Positions 9,144-19,649 of a stretch of 64,000 bases of DNA are shown piece after piece. Source of the DNA: Tricholomella constricta (lineage: Eukaryota > Basidiomycota > Agaricomycetes > Agaricales > Lyophyllaceae); assembly GCA_013368375.1 (NCBI GenBank), contig JAACJP010000019.1, forward strand, positions 186,001 through 250,000. Direction: 5' to 3'. The notes under the pieces are model-generated. The model was not told the origin of the DNA. It saw nothing but the letters and a program-made list of their open reading frames with translations, and searched no databases. Positions within the stretch are counted from its first letter, which is position 1; every line of letters starts with the position of its first letter. Made by a program: the position numbers and the translations under genes.

Positions 9144-12100
9144 ATGTCGTACAGCTCGACTAACCCGTCCGCCCACACCTCTGGCTCGCCCGTAACAGGG
9201 CGCCTACGTCCAGCACTGTTTCCTTCTCTGGAGGAGGAAGACGGAGCGAAGACCCCGGTACAATCGCGCCCGCACTCGCCGGCGCCATACGGGAACCCCG
9301 ACTCTGCCACTCACTGGACTCTGGAGCAGGACATCGAGCCCTCGAAATATCAACATCTTCTTCGCCTCCCGCATAAACTCTCCGCCACCAACTACATTAC
9401 GTGGACCACGATGATCGAATCTACCCTCGACACCGTGGATTTGTTCGACTACTGTCAAGGGCTTGTTCCGAAACCGGACGACATGACGGAGCGAATTGCC
9501 GCGCAGCGCTGGAAACGAGCTAATGCTCAAGTGCGTGCGATCCTTACCACAAACATGACGGAAGAGGTGGTGAACCAACTGGGTCACCATCGCGAGGCTG
9601 CAGTGATCTGGCTTGAAGCGCAGCGCCTTTTTGCGGGACGGACACTCACTGACTGGACACTCACCATCACGTCCCTTGTAACGACGAAATACGTCGACGG
9701 GGACGACCTACCCGCGCACATTGCACGGATGAAAGGCTACCGCCGCGACCTTATCATGATGCAGAGGGACATCGACGACGATCTGTACGCATGTTTCCTT
9801 CGCATCTCTATGCCCTCTTCCTGGAACTACGTCTTCGCTGGCTTACCCGCCAAGTACACATCCTCCGAAGTCGAACGCCGAATCAAGGACGAATATGGAG
9901 TTCGGACAAACCAGGAGACCACGGCCATGGCGTACAACGCCTCGCATGCATCGGGCAACAAGAAATCCAAGAGTCGAACACCCGTCCCCGGCGAACCATT
10001 CTGCACGAACTGCAAGATATCCGGTCACCTTTCGAAAGACTGTTGGTCGAAAGGGGGTGGAGCTGAAGGGCAGGGGCCTCGCCAAAGAAGTAAGAAGTCG
10101 AAGGGGAAAGGAAAAGGAAAGGAGAAGGAGAAAGAGAAGGAGCGAGAGAAGAGCAGACGGAAGGGATCCTCGCAAACGAAGGCACACCAGGCACGTCACG
10201 ACACTGACTCTGACGACAACTCCAGCGCCTCGACACTATCCGAGACCTCCGTTTACATGGCTTCGACTACTCCATTCACCTCGCCCACCGGATGGATACT
10301 AGATAGTGGAGCTACGGCCCACATCTGTAAACATCGATCAGCCTTCAAGACCTTCACTCCCGAGAACACCACAGTCGGAGGCATCAATTCGAATGGACCT
10401 CAACTCATCGTTGAAGGACGCGGCGAAGTAGACCTCGTCGTCAGCGTCAAGGGACGTCCAGACCGTGTCGTTACCCTCCAACGCGTTCGTTTTTGCCCTG
10501 CCGCACGGGACAACTTAATCTCGGAGAGTAGAATGGATCGAAAGGGCCTGGGCATCTGGAAGAAACATGGAAAGGTTCGCATTTCAAACGACGATCGCCA
10601 GGTCATCATGGAAGGCAAGCTCCTCCGTGAAGGCCTTTACGACATGAATTGCGTCGTCGCTACCACTTCCTCCCCTCCATCCACACTCGCCTTCGCCGCC
10701 GTACCATCCTCTAAAATATCCCTCGACGTCTGGCACTGCCGATTAGGCCACATAAGCGAAAATTACCTTCGCTATTTATCGAAGCATGACATGGTCACTG
10801 GCCTGAATCTTCGACGCTCTGACGAGCTACACCCTTGCGAAGGATGCGCGTTGGGGAGGCATCCTCAATCCCCCTTTCCTCGACAAGCCACGGAACGCGC
10901 CACAAAAATCCTCGAACGTCTTCACGCCGATCTTCAAGGACCCTTCAATCGCTCGATTCACGGCTTCACCTACGCCCTAGGCATCGTCGACGATTGCAGT
11001 CGAAAAGGCTGGAAGATATTCCTGAAGCTGAAGAACGACACCAGGAATGAACTCAGAGCGTTTATCACACGCGTCGAGAATTCCACTGGCCGTAAAGTCA
11101 CATTTTTCCGCTCTGACCGTGGGGGGGAATTCATTGCTGAGGAACTAAAGGAATTTTTCAAGCAGAAGGGCATTACTGTCGAGACATCCGCACCACATAC
11201 CCCACAGCAGAACGGAGTCGCTGAACGGTTTAACCGTACCACTTCTGACCACGCTCTCGCTATGCTCAAGGATGCTGGTATGTCCGACGGCTTCTGGCCT
11301 CAGGCCCACCTTTATTCTTCTGACGCCCGGAACTGCTGTCCCACCAAAGCCCTCAAACGCAAAACCCCCAACGAGGCATTTTACAACAAGAAACCCGACG
11401 TCTCCGCCTTCCGCATTTTTGGTTCTCGCTGCCACGTACGAGTTCCTCCGGAATCCCGGAAGAAGCTCCAACCCCGCTCTATTGAGGGGATATTCTGCGG
11501 CTTCGAACCCGGATCCAAGGCTTGGAACATCTGGATACCCTCCAGGAAGCGATTCCTTGTCTCGCGGGACGTCATCGTCTACGAAAAGGTATTTAGCCTT
11601 CGTGACGAGGACACCATCACGTCCAGCCCTCCCGCTTCGAGCGAGGGGGTGTCTCAACCTACAGGTACAAACGCTCGAAGCGAAATTCCTGTTATCACCA
11701 TCAACGAGGAGGCCACACCAGCCGACTCACAACTTCCTTCACCAACTCCTGTTCCGCAGCCAACTCGTCAGGAACCCTCTCCTCCAGCATCGCCCACTTC
11801 ATCGCCTGCTCCCACACCTGCTCCTTTGCCTACCCCACAAACTCGTCGATCTACTCGTGCAACACGTCCATCATGGGTTAAACAAGCCAACGACATCCAA
11901 AAGGCAAAGGACTTACAGCTGAAGAAGCAGCGGAAGGAAATTCGAGACGCCCGAGAATCTCGCCGCGCAGCTCGCGTTGCAACGAGACATTCTCAACAGT
12001 CAGATATTCCCGAAGGTGAAACTGTTCAACCCTCACCTGAAGGAGAGACTGCTCGCCTCGCATTTCTTGCAGCTCACGGACCGGATGTGCCTCGTAACTT

Positions 12101-13652
12101 CCGCGAAGCTACCAAATCTCCGGATGCTGATCTATGGTGGAAAGCGATGCAAGAAGAGATCGATCTCCTCACACGGCGTGGAACCTGGGTCGTCGAAGAC
12201 TTACCTCCGGATCGGAAGGAAATCGGCTGTCAGTGGACTTACACCATTAAATATGGTCCACGCGGCGAAATTCTCCGGTACAAGGCTCGCCTTGTTGCGC
12301 AGGGATTTTACCAGATCCCCGGACTGGACTTTGACGACACCTTCTCCCCTACGGCACGTTTGGAGTCCATAAAAATTATCCTCCATCTCGCAGCTTCACT
12401 CGGATGGGTACGAGCGCAAGACGACGCCACTGGCGCATTCCTGCACAGTAAACTCGACTGTATCATCTACATGAGACAGCCACCTGGATTCGATGACGGC
12501 ACCAAACGGCCCGTGAGACTGATACTCAGTCTTTACGGACTCAAACAAGCAGCTCGATTATGGTACAAGTACATGCTGAAACGGCTGAAATCGATTGATT
12601 TTATTCAACTTCACTCCGACAATGCCGTCTTCTACCGTAAATCAGCATCAGGTACCGCTATCATCGCTATTCACGTCGACAACATGATCACAGTCGCAGA
12701 TTCACCCGCCGAACTCGCCCGCGTTCGCAAACAGCTCCACAATCTGTTCGAGATGAAGGAGGAGGACCCGAACTGGCTAATGGGATTCCAGTTGATCGAG
12801 GACTGCGTCAACCACACCATTTCCATCTCGCACCAACAGTACATCGAAACCATCCTGAAACGGTTCAAGATGGACCAGTGCAAGCCTCACTCGCTCCCGA
12901 TGGTTCCCGGACTTGTTCTATCGAAGGATGATGGCCCGCGGACGAAGGAGGAGAAGAAGGACATGGAGAATGTTCCCTATCGCGAACTAGTTGGTGCGCT
13001 TACGTGGATTTCGCTTATCGCGCGCCCCGACATTGGTTTTGCTAGTCGGTATCTCGGCCAGTTCAATTCCAATCCCGGAAAATCACACTGGAAGGCAGCA
13101 CTACACGTACTTCGTTACCTTTCTGGTACCCGGTCTATGTGTCTGGTGCTAGGGACAAAAGCGAAAAATCCATTGGAACTAGTTGGATTCACGGACTCTG
13201 ATTGGGCTCGCGACGTCGATGACCGCCGCTCTGTCACTGGATCTGTCTTTCAACTCGGAGGTCAGACCGTCGCTTACGGCAGCAAGAAGCAGGTCACTGT
13301 CGCAACTTCCTCGACTGAAGGGGAGTATATGGCAGCGTCGTACACGGTCAAACTCGGGCTATGGCTTCTTCAACTACTTGAAGAACTCGGCCGTCCGATG
13401 ACCGTGTCTACCACCATCTACATCGACAACACAGCCACAATCAACCTTTCGAAAGACGCTCGCTATCACCCGCGAACGAAACACATCGACGTCCAGCACC
13501 ATTTCATCCGCGAACGCGTCGCCGACGAGACATTCCAACTCGAACATCTCTCCACTTCCGAAATGGTCGCCGATATCCTAACCAAGCCCCTCGCCATGAC
13601 ACCTTTCCAATACCTTCGCGATAAACTCGGACTCTCTCAACCTACGGACTGA
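9144..13652 (+). CDS. Copia Gag-Pol polyprotein
   Basis: 1502 aa, uninterrupted. Order: Gag/UBN2-like region (residues about 55-270); CCHC knuckle CTNCKISGHLSKDC (about 290); Lys/Glu-rich basic stretch; aspartic protease ILDSGATAHI (about 385); GAG-pre-integrase with WHCRLGH (about 530); integrase core with HADLQGP, DRGGEF and NGVAERFNR as D, D, E; Pro/Ser-rich linker; RT with KARLVAQGF, QDDATGAFLHS and SLYGLKQAARLW; RNase H with TDSDWARD and STEGEYMA. The usual RT catalytic box YVDD reads HVDN here (about residue 1177): the third catalytic Asp is Asn, so RT is probably inactive although the frame is open. Confidence 0.93.
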   Translation: MSYSSTNPSAHTSGSPVTGRLRPALFPSLEEEDGAKTPVQSRPHSPAPYGNPDSATHWTLEQDIEPSKYQHLLRLPHKLSATNYITWTTMIESTLDTVDLFDYCQGLVPKPDDMTERIAAQRWKRANAQVRAILTTNMTEEVVNQLGHHREAAVIWLEAQRLFAGRTLTDWTLTITSLVTTKYVDGDDLPAHIARMKGYRRDLIMMQRDIDDDLYACFLRISMPSSWNYVFAGLPAKYTSSEVERRIKDEYGVRTNQETTAMAYNASHASGNKKSKSRTPVPGEPFCTNCKISGHLSKDCWSKGGGAEGQGPRQRSKKSKGKGKGKEKEKEKEREKSRRKGSSQTKAHQARHDTDSDDNSSASTLSETSVYMASTTPFTSPTGWILDSGATAHICKHRSAFKTFTPENTTVGGINSNGPQLIVEGRGEVDLVVSVKGRPDRVVTLQRVRFCPAARDNLISESRMDRKGLGIWKKHGKVRISNDDRQVIMEGKLLREGLYDMNCVVATTSSPPSTLAFAAVPSSKISLDVWHCRLGHISENYLRYLSKHDMVTGLNLRRSDELHPCEGCALGRHPQSPFPRQATERATKILERLHADLQGPFNRSIHGFTYALGIVDDCSRKGWKIFLKLKNDTRNELRAFITRVENSTGRKVTFFRSDRGGEFIAEELKEFFKQKGITVETSAPHTPQQNGVAERFNRTTSDHALAMLKDAGMSDGFWPQAHLYSSDARNCCPTKALKRKTPNEAFYNKKPDVSAFRIFGSRCHVRVPPESRKKLQPRSIEGIFCGFEPGSKAWNIWIPSRKRFLVSRDVIVYEKVFSLRDEDTITSSPPASSEGVSQPTGTNARSEIPVITINEEATPADSQLPSPTPVPQPTRQEPSPPASPTSSPAPTPAPLPTPQTRRSTRATRPSWVKQANDIQKAKDLQLKKQRKEIRDARESRRAARVATRHSQQSDIPEGETVQPSPEGETARLAFLAAHGPDVPRNFREATKSPDADLWWKAMQEEIDLLTRRGTWVVEDLPPDRKEIGCQWTYTIKYGPRGEILRYKARLVAQGFYQIPGLDFDDTFSPTARLESIKIILHLAASLGWVRAQDDATGAFLHSKLDCIIYMRQPPGFDDGTKRPVRLILSLYGLKQAARLWYKYMLKRLKSIDFIQLHSDNAVFYRKSASGTAIIAIHVDNMITVADSPAELARVRKQLHNLFEMKEEDPNWLMGFQLIEDCVNHTISISHQQYIETILKRFKMDQCKPHSLPMVPGLVLSKDDGPRTKEEKKDMENVPYRELVGALTWISLIARPDIGFASRYLGQFNSNPGKSHWKAALHVLRYLSGTRSMCLVLGTKAKNPLELVGFTDSDWARDVDDRRSVTGSVFQLGGQTVAYGSKKQVTVATSSTEGEYMAASYTVKLGLWLLQLLEELGRPMTVSTTIYIDNTATINLSKDARYHPRTKHIDVQHHFIRERVADETFQLEHLSTSEMVADILTKPLAMTPFQYLRDKLGLSQPTD

Positions 13653-13659
13653 GGGGGTG

Positions 13660-13961
13660 TGTTGGAATCCAGTCCTTTCCTTATGTGTGATTTACTCTCG
13701 TCTCTCGTTTCTCCCTTTTACGATTTGATCTAATCTCGTTACCACGTGCTACGTACATACACGCGCCAACCACGTATCCTCACCCTCAGTCTCTATAACA
13801 CGACTGAGGGTAAGTTACTGCATTCCTTAGTGTACCTACTGCTTATACTGATTCATTCTTTACTAGACTTACTGTCTATTGCATAGGTACATCCAATATA
13901 CCAGTCTCTATAACACGACTGAGGACTTACTGTCTATTGCATAGCCCGGTACTTTCTATCA
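13660..13961 (+). repeat. 3' LTR of the copia element
   Basis: 302 bp, TGTTGGAATCC to TCTATCA, preceded by a polypurine run. Its first 116 bases are not related to the U3 of the 5' LTR and lack the TATAAATA box seen there. Confidence 0.85.
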
Positions 13962-15096
13962 CGCCCAGTGCTGCTCCGTCTGGATGAGAAAATTCAACCA
14001 CAACGAAAAAGTGGTCCAAGAGACTGAACCATATTGCCAGAAGCCTGGAATCCGTGAGCAAGGTCTGACGTCCGGCGATGTGGTCGATGTCTCACCCGCA
14101 ATTACGTTCCCGTCGAAATCGTGCAGTATCACGTTACGTCTCGGTAGAAGGGACATCAAAAATAGCTACCTGGTGCGTTTACGACGGAGTTCTGGTGCGA
14201 CGAGGACGTTTGCGACGGAGCTTTGTCGCCTGTAGCGGTAGCGTGGTTTGTCACGGTAACGCTGCACGGTTGAGTTTGAAGTCTTCGCGAGAGAACAGGG
14301 GTAAATCTTAGTATTCGGAAGAACTTCTGCATCTTTGCTGTATCTAATCATGTAGCGGGTTTATATAGGTGTGGATAATCAAATAGGAGAGTGTTTAGTA
14401 AGTAGGAGTTCGGCATGGAGTGCCGCCGGACGACATCGGTTTCTCAGAATAGAGCTGGCCACACGATAACCCATAATGTTGACGATATTGTTTAGCATCG
14501 ACCGTGACATTTCATAGGTGGCTGTTTGGCTGTGCCCTCGCTTACATTGACAGCGCTCATCCTACTGCAGCTAATTCCATAATTTACATGTTATTGTCGC
14601 ACCCAGATGCCCTGCATGCATTTCCGGTGCCAAGTGGCCCGATCTACTCAAACCCTAAAACTCGTGCGAGGCGTTGCAGAGAATTATGTTGTGGAGACGT
14701 GCACAGCATGAAAAGGTAACTTGACAGATGCATGCAAAGTGGTCACTGTGTTGTTTCTATCCCTCTTTCTGCTGTCGTTTTAGATGCAAAACTACAATAT
14801 CCTTCCACCCTCTGATATTACCCGTGTAAACAGCCCTTCACTCACCGTGATGCGTAGTACCACATATGATGCTCTCAACGCCACAAGTTGTGCCACCCCA
14901 ACAGAACACTGGAGACGCGTGCGCCACGGTCCCATGCTCCTGTGCTACACTTACATACTGGCCCGTCTTGACCTCAAAAGCTGTACTTAGAATAACGTAG
15001 AATGGTCTGCCCCAAGCCACGAATAGAAAACATCGAACCTTGTTCGACATCTTTTTCTCACTGCCTTATAGTCCTATAATTGATCGATAAGTAAAA
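13962..15096. other. Intergenic, no gene recognised
   Basis: Only short frames without family features. Right flank of the copia element and 3' flank of the RPN14-like gene. Confidence 0.4.
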
Positions 15097-16608
15097 TCAA
15101 ATCCTCCACCGCCTGACAACAGCATCGTCCCCCGCGCTCCACACATCCCACCCGCTTCCCTCCTCGACACTGCGAGCCCTGACACACCTGACAGCGTCGC
15201 AGTCCCCACCGACGAGCTCCGCGCTCACGCCAGGGCCGTCGGGCAAGACTGCCGCAACGTACGGCAGCCCATCCGCCGTGGCCACCACCACATCCAAGCC
15301 CCCCGCTTCTCCTTCTCCTTGCGCACGCTGCACGAACGCGAGGCTCTCGATCCCGCCGCGGCCGCGCACAAACGACGTCACCTCCCCTGTGCCCCCCGTG
15401 TCCGCGCCCAACACGCGCGTGTCAAACATCCGCACGACGCCCGCAGTCGAGCCCGCAGCGAGGAGGTGGTGCCCCGCATCGTGGGCCAGAGCCGCGACGC
15501 CGCCTGCACCGCTCGGGGCGCAGCGGAAGGCCGGGCGCTCCCTGCGCAGGTCAAAGAGCTGGATGGACCCGTCCTGGAGGCCGCACCATAGCATCTGATC
15601 CGTGCCGAGAGCGGCAGAGAGGATGGGTTGAGAGGCAAAGGATGGAATGGAGAGGACGGGGGTGGAGGAGATGCTGGTGTTCCAGAACTTGAGGGTGCCG
15701 TCGAGGGAGGTGGAGAGAATTTCGTGGCCGGCACCGAGGATGACGGTGGCAGTGATGGGGCGGGTGTGGCCGCGCAGGGTGTGGGTGGGGGTGATGCGGG
15801 TGCTGCTGGGGGAAAGGTCAGCAGGGAGGATGGAGAGCGAAAAGTCGGCGCCGGCGGAGAGGAGGGCACGCGAGGAACGGAAGAACTGGAGATTCGTGGT
15901 GGTGCTTAGGTGCGGGCGGGCCGCGGTGGGTGGAGTCGTGATTTGGGAAGGCGGGCCGTGGGCGGGATAAATGGAAACGGGGGCGAAAGGCGAGACAGGG
16001 TACAGGAACACAGAACCGTCGAGGAATCCCGTAGCAAACCGTGTAGAGTCTGGGGAGATGTCGAATGCTGTTATACGCTGGGGCTAAACCAAGAATGAGA
16101 GCGTATTCAAGAGCTAGACTGGTAACCAATCCCTCACTGAGAGACAAATCTCGAGTACTCGAGACTTGTCACTCAGTGAGGGAACGGTCACCAGTCTATT
16201 CAAGAGCCATGACACGACTCACGTGTTGCGGGTTTGACCGCTCAGGATCAAGATACTCCTGCATCGGAGGCAGCACTGGCGTAGGCTGCATCCCCAGCGG
16301 CGGGCATGCGACGCGGAACACCTGCACGCATCAGCAAGCGAGTACGCCAATTCCACAAGTCCACTCACCCCATCACTCCCTCTTTGAATTCCAACTTCGC
16401 CTTCTATGGCCTTCAGATGCATGAGATTGCGGTCCTTGTCGTCGAGCTCGGCTTGGATCTTCGCGTGCACAGACGGCTGCGCAGTCTTGTAACATGACAC
16501 CCAGAACTTTTCTGAAGGCACGATGCCAGCGTGGACATCGCCAATCACGGCGGGAAACGTCGGGTCGATGGTGACGATGGGAAGGTTGATAGGGTCGAGG
16601 GGCGGCAT
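15097..16608 (-). CDS. RPN14: Proteasome assembly chaperone, Rpn14/PAAF1-type WD40 protein
   Basis: Exons 16608-16369, 16321-16223 and 16083-15097, all in phase 0, give 441 aa; yeast Rpn14 and human PAAF1 are of similar size. Introns are 47 nt (GTGAGT...GCAG) and 139 nt (GTGAGT...TTAG). The N-terminal region has VPSEKFWVSCY and ACPPL, followed by WD repeats: ITAFDISPDSTRFATGFLDG, then LRGHTRPITA...SLDGTLKFW, GLQDGSIQLFDLR, and a final WSAGDDAVVRRW. In the family these proteins bind the Rpt ATPases and guide assembly of the 19S base in the cytosol. The N-terminal frame looks like a separate small gene until exon 2 is recognised. Intron 2 holds a fold-back insertion. Confidence 0.88.
16104..16207. 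repeat. Fold-back (MITE-like) insertion in RPN14 intron 2
   Basis: Two arms of about 40 nt (16116-16155 and 16158-16197), each other's reverse complement with four or five mismatches, meet at the palindrome TCGAGTACTCGA. The pair is bracketed by the 11-bp direct repeat TATTCAAGAGC (16104-16114 and 16197-16207). No coding capacity. Confidence 0.8.
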
Positions 16609-17913
16609 TGAGAAGAGATAATCGATTTCGGTTGTTTGGAGAATACAAATACGGGCCGCAGGCTGCCGTTTGCGCTGCCGCGCCTGATGACTCGACATTG
16701 AAAACCCGCTCCATGCCCTAAGGAACGACGCTCGGGAACCCGCGAAGGGCTAACACGGTAACATGATTGATGATCAGAATATAATGTAATCCTCATCTAG
16801 CGGCGCGAGGTAGAAGGAGAAGGGGGGAAAAAGTTATCGAAAGTTGAAATCGGCGCGGTATTTATAGGGTCGACCGTTGCAAGTTGACGTGTCCGACAAA
16901 TTTGGGTTTCGACCGTTTTTTGACGTGTCAGACAAATTTAAGTTTCGACCGCTGGTTGGCGTGTCCGCAATAGGAAGTTCCAAAGTCGTTCGTTCGAAAA
17001 GAAAAAAGAAAAAAGAAATACAATGCAGCAGCGACCACTGTGCACGTTATTCGTCATCTGGAACGAAAGCTATCCCGATCTGATCCAGAAGCGCCTGCTA
17101 GCTGCTACATAGGTGATAACCAGCACCATGGCACTCCCATCGGACCTGCCATACCCCCCTTTCCTCACCAGCATCACCAGGCCCTGACCACTACACCTCG
17201 TCCTACTGCCGGCACGCATGGGCAGATCTGGCTCATTGTAGGTTGCGTGCAATTACGTTGAGTGTTTCTGCTCTAACGCTTTTTCAACCTCTCGAGATCA
17301 GGAGTCGGATGTATCGAGACAAGGTTCCGCCCAGTATCATGGATCTGTTTGCCACCTTAAAGAGGGTCTATGCCGCCTCCGGACGCATTTAAAATAACAG
17401 CCAGACCTGGGTGCTTCAGGCATGTACAGGTGCTTATGATTTCCGAGCCATCAGCTCTGTTTCTTTTTTCATATATACAAGTTAATGCGGAGAAGGAACG
17501 GAAGGATTTCAAAGATGATTCCAAAGTGAGTAGTCGAGGTTGCTATACTCTCGAGGTGTCACTAACCCCCGCCAGGTCTTCACTGTCCTGGAAGGCGTGC
17601 TATCGATGTTACGATTAATCGCATACCTGCATATCCTACTCAATTTCCACCAGTTTGAAACCTTGATCGATTTCTGCCGCGCGCAGGGGCCGTAAGGTAT
17701 CTGCATACATCGTGTGTTCTGAGTTACGAAAACAAGGAGGCACGAGGCGCGAAGGATTAGAGCCTCTATTTTAATATGCTTCTTTCACCTTCATTTCCCC
17801 ACGGATGGCCGCCATAGTCCACCAATCAAACCGATGGACGAGTTGCGCCTGAAACTTCCCGTGTGTCCACCTCGTGTGCTCTTGCAACTTGGTCTTGCTT
17901 TGAATCTAGCACG
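16609..17913. promoter_or_regulatory. Divergent intergenic region with a tandem repeat
   Basis: Between RPN14 (minus) and the nucleotidyltransferase-like gene (plus). At about 16868-16975 a unit of roughly 41-42 bp, core GACGTGTCNGACAAATTT...TTTCGACCG, occurs two and a half times, 260 bases upstream of the RPN14 start. It could be a control element or a minisatellite. I see no supported gene in 17000-17900. Confidence 0.45.
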
Positions 17914-18909
17914 ATGTACAACTCGTTGTACTCGACCAGGCTCTCCCGTCTCTCTAGCCGCCGCGGTCCACCGCCATCAAGTGCTCAAGTTCTGCGAGCG
18001 GCAGCAACGGCGATCTCAACGTTGAGTGAAGCCGGCGTGACGCACGCATGCTTCGTCGGCGGCATGGCCTGCAAGCTCTTTGGCAATGCCAGGGACCCAA
18101 ACGTGAGTACCAGAGTCCTCGCCGATCAAGCCCCGTCCTCTGCGCTCAACTTTGGATTTCCAACCTACCAGGACATCGACATCCTATGCCTTACCACCGA
18201 GTGGGAACAAGAAGCGCTCAAACGCAAGCTCGTGTCCCTCAACTCCAGCTTCTACCTCGTGGCCGCGCGCAGCCCACTCGCAACGTACAAAGTCCTCTGG
18301 TTCCGATTCGCCGACACCGACTCCTGTGTCAAAGTCGATCTGCTGTTCCCCGGCGTCCTTGGCATCCCCAGCATCCCTGCATCGAGCATCACCACCGCCA
18401 ACGCGCACAAGCTCCCGTGTGCACCGTTTGCGCTCGTGCTGCTCCTGAAACTGCAAGCCTGGGTGCATCACGGCGAGGCGCTGGAGTATCGGTTCCGGCA
18501 GAAGCAGTTAATGGATGCCAGGGACATTACGTTGCTCCTCCCCATCGCATGCTCGATGAATATACGGCCTTGTGCCACGGGAACACTCCCAAAGGCGTTT
18601 CTGGAGTTGTCAGCGGGGCGTGCGGAGAAGTTTGTAAGACACGCACCATCCTCCCGGCCGTTCTGGGAGCTTCTGAGGCTGATTAAGACGGAGAAGAAAG
18701 CAGTTGAGGGCGCGGAGGGAAGCAGCAGGCCACTTGGTGCTGCCAAGGAACCAGCAAAGGCGGCGCCTGCTGTGGTAAACGGGCTTTACAGTGGGATGCA
18801 GGGAAGCGCGGTTCTGCTGAGAAAGGCTGAAGACGCGCGGCGTGTATCCCCCCAATCAAGATTGGATCTGATTGCGGCGTTCGAGAGGTCCACGATAAAC
18901 TCTATGTGA
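17914..18909 (+). CDS. Nucleotidyltransferase-fold protein of unknown substrate
   Basis: Exons 17914-18102 and 18172-18909 (69-nt intron GTGAGT...CCAG, length divisible by three) give 308 aa. Early in the protein CFVGGMACKLFG and, across the intron, DIDILCL form the G-G-x(8)-G...D-x-D pattern of MNT-type nucleotidyltransferase folds; a third acidic position, VKVDLLFPG, follows about 50 residues later. The C-terminal 130 residues are helical and basic without a domain I recognise. An in-frame start 51 bases upstream (17863) is possible, but the shorter start fits better with the Arg-Leu-rich N-terminus. Fold call is by motif; the reaction is unknown. Confidence 0.6.
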   Translation: MYNSLYSTRLSRLSSRRGPPPSSAQVLRAAATAISTLSEAGVTHACFVGGMACKLFGNARDPNVSTRVLADQAPSSALNFGFPTYQDIDILCLTTEWEQEALKRKLVSLNSSFYLVAARSPLATYKVLWFRFADTDSCVKVDLLFPGVLGIPSIPASSITTANAHKLPCAPFALVLLLKLQAWVHHGEALEYRFRQKQLMDARDITLLLPIACSMNIRPCATGTLPKAFLELSAGRAEKFVRHAPSSRPFWELLRLIKTEKKAVEGAEGSSRPLGAAKEPAKAAPAVVNGLYSGMQGSAVLLRKAEDARRVSPQSRLDLIAAFERSTINSM

Positions 18910-19305
18910 TGCTGAAATATTGATCGAATTGTTGTACTTGTGAAGCGAGATATGGATCGGATGGAGGCCATGTGGGGAATGATGCAACGAGTTTTAAATG
19001 GAAACTTTTCTGGCGGACTGTTTGGAGTTCAAAATTTCGGACATGATGCTGCACGAACAACTTAGGCCTCTATTCCACGGAAGACGATGCGAAGGGCGAA
19101 AGAAAAAAACAATAGAATGGTACGAGAGAGGTCCAAGAGTAGTACACGGGGAGCAAATGAGAAAGGAGTGCGAGTACCTATAGACGTTCCGTGTTCGGAA
19201 TTCTATCCAAGGGCCCAAGAAAGTTGAGGAGAAGACTGAGGCCGAGCGAGTGAAGGAGACCAGTTACAGCGGTTAGTCTCTACAGCAGATAAATGCACTC
19301 AGTAA

Positions 19306-19649
19306 ATGGTTAAAGATATCGGGAAGAGAATCTACAGGTTCGCAACGAGACAGAGAGCACGGGCGAGCAACACTCCCAAACCGAGCGGGAGCTTGGTGCA
19401 CGCCGATAAACAAAAGGTCTACTTCACCCACGGCGACCTCAACCTGACGAATATACTTGTCGAGAACGGCCAGGTGACCGGGATCCTGGATTGGACTTGT
19501 GCAGGGTGGTATCCGGGGTATTGGAGCACATCAAAGCTGTATATCCCCAGCGTGGATACGCAAAGTGGCGGAAGCTGTGGACCGCCATCTTTCCGCAGAA
19601 CAAGGATGCATATGATCTAGAGGAAGAGATATGGCAGTATACATGCTAG
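19306..19649 (+). pseudogene. Remnant of an aminoglycoside-phosphotransferase-like kinase
   Basis: Contains the APH catalytic loop THGDLNLTNILV and the metal-binding segment GILDWTCAGWYPGYW. Directly after GYW the frame is lost; one missing G at about 19523 explains it, since the +1 frame continues with EHIKAVYPQ, KWRKLWTAIFP and ends at TAG 19647-19649. The N-terminal lobe is absent. Fungal APH-like proteins are large families with mostly unknown substrates. Either a fragment or a gene with a sequencing or real frameshift. Confidence 0.65.

Larger units (their letters stand above)
8677..13961 (+). mobile_element. Ty1/copia LTR retrotransposon
   Basis: Two LTRs (8677-8972, 13660-13961) flank one 1502-codon polyprotein frame. 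The internal region starts with GGTTATGGGCCC, a likely primer-binding site, directly after the 5' LTR, and ends with the polypurine run GAGGGGG before the 3' LTR. Integrase lies before RT in the polyprotein, which defines the copia order. The LTRs share their last 186 bases exactly but have unrelated U3 parts, and the flanking 5-mers (CCGAC, CGCCC) do not match, so the element is probably a recombinant. Confidence 0.92.

Noticed and set aside
16219..16698. A separate small gene upstream of the WD40 frame
   Set aside because: Its first 80 codons splice in phase 0 through a 33-codon exon into the WD40 frame and match the known N-terminus of Rpn14/PAAF1, so it is one gene.
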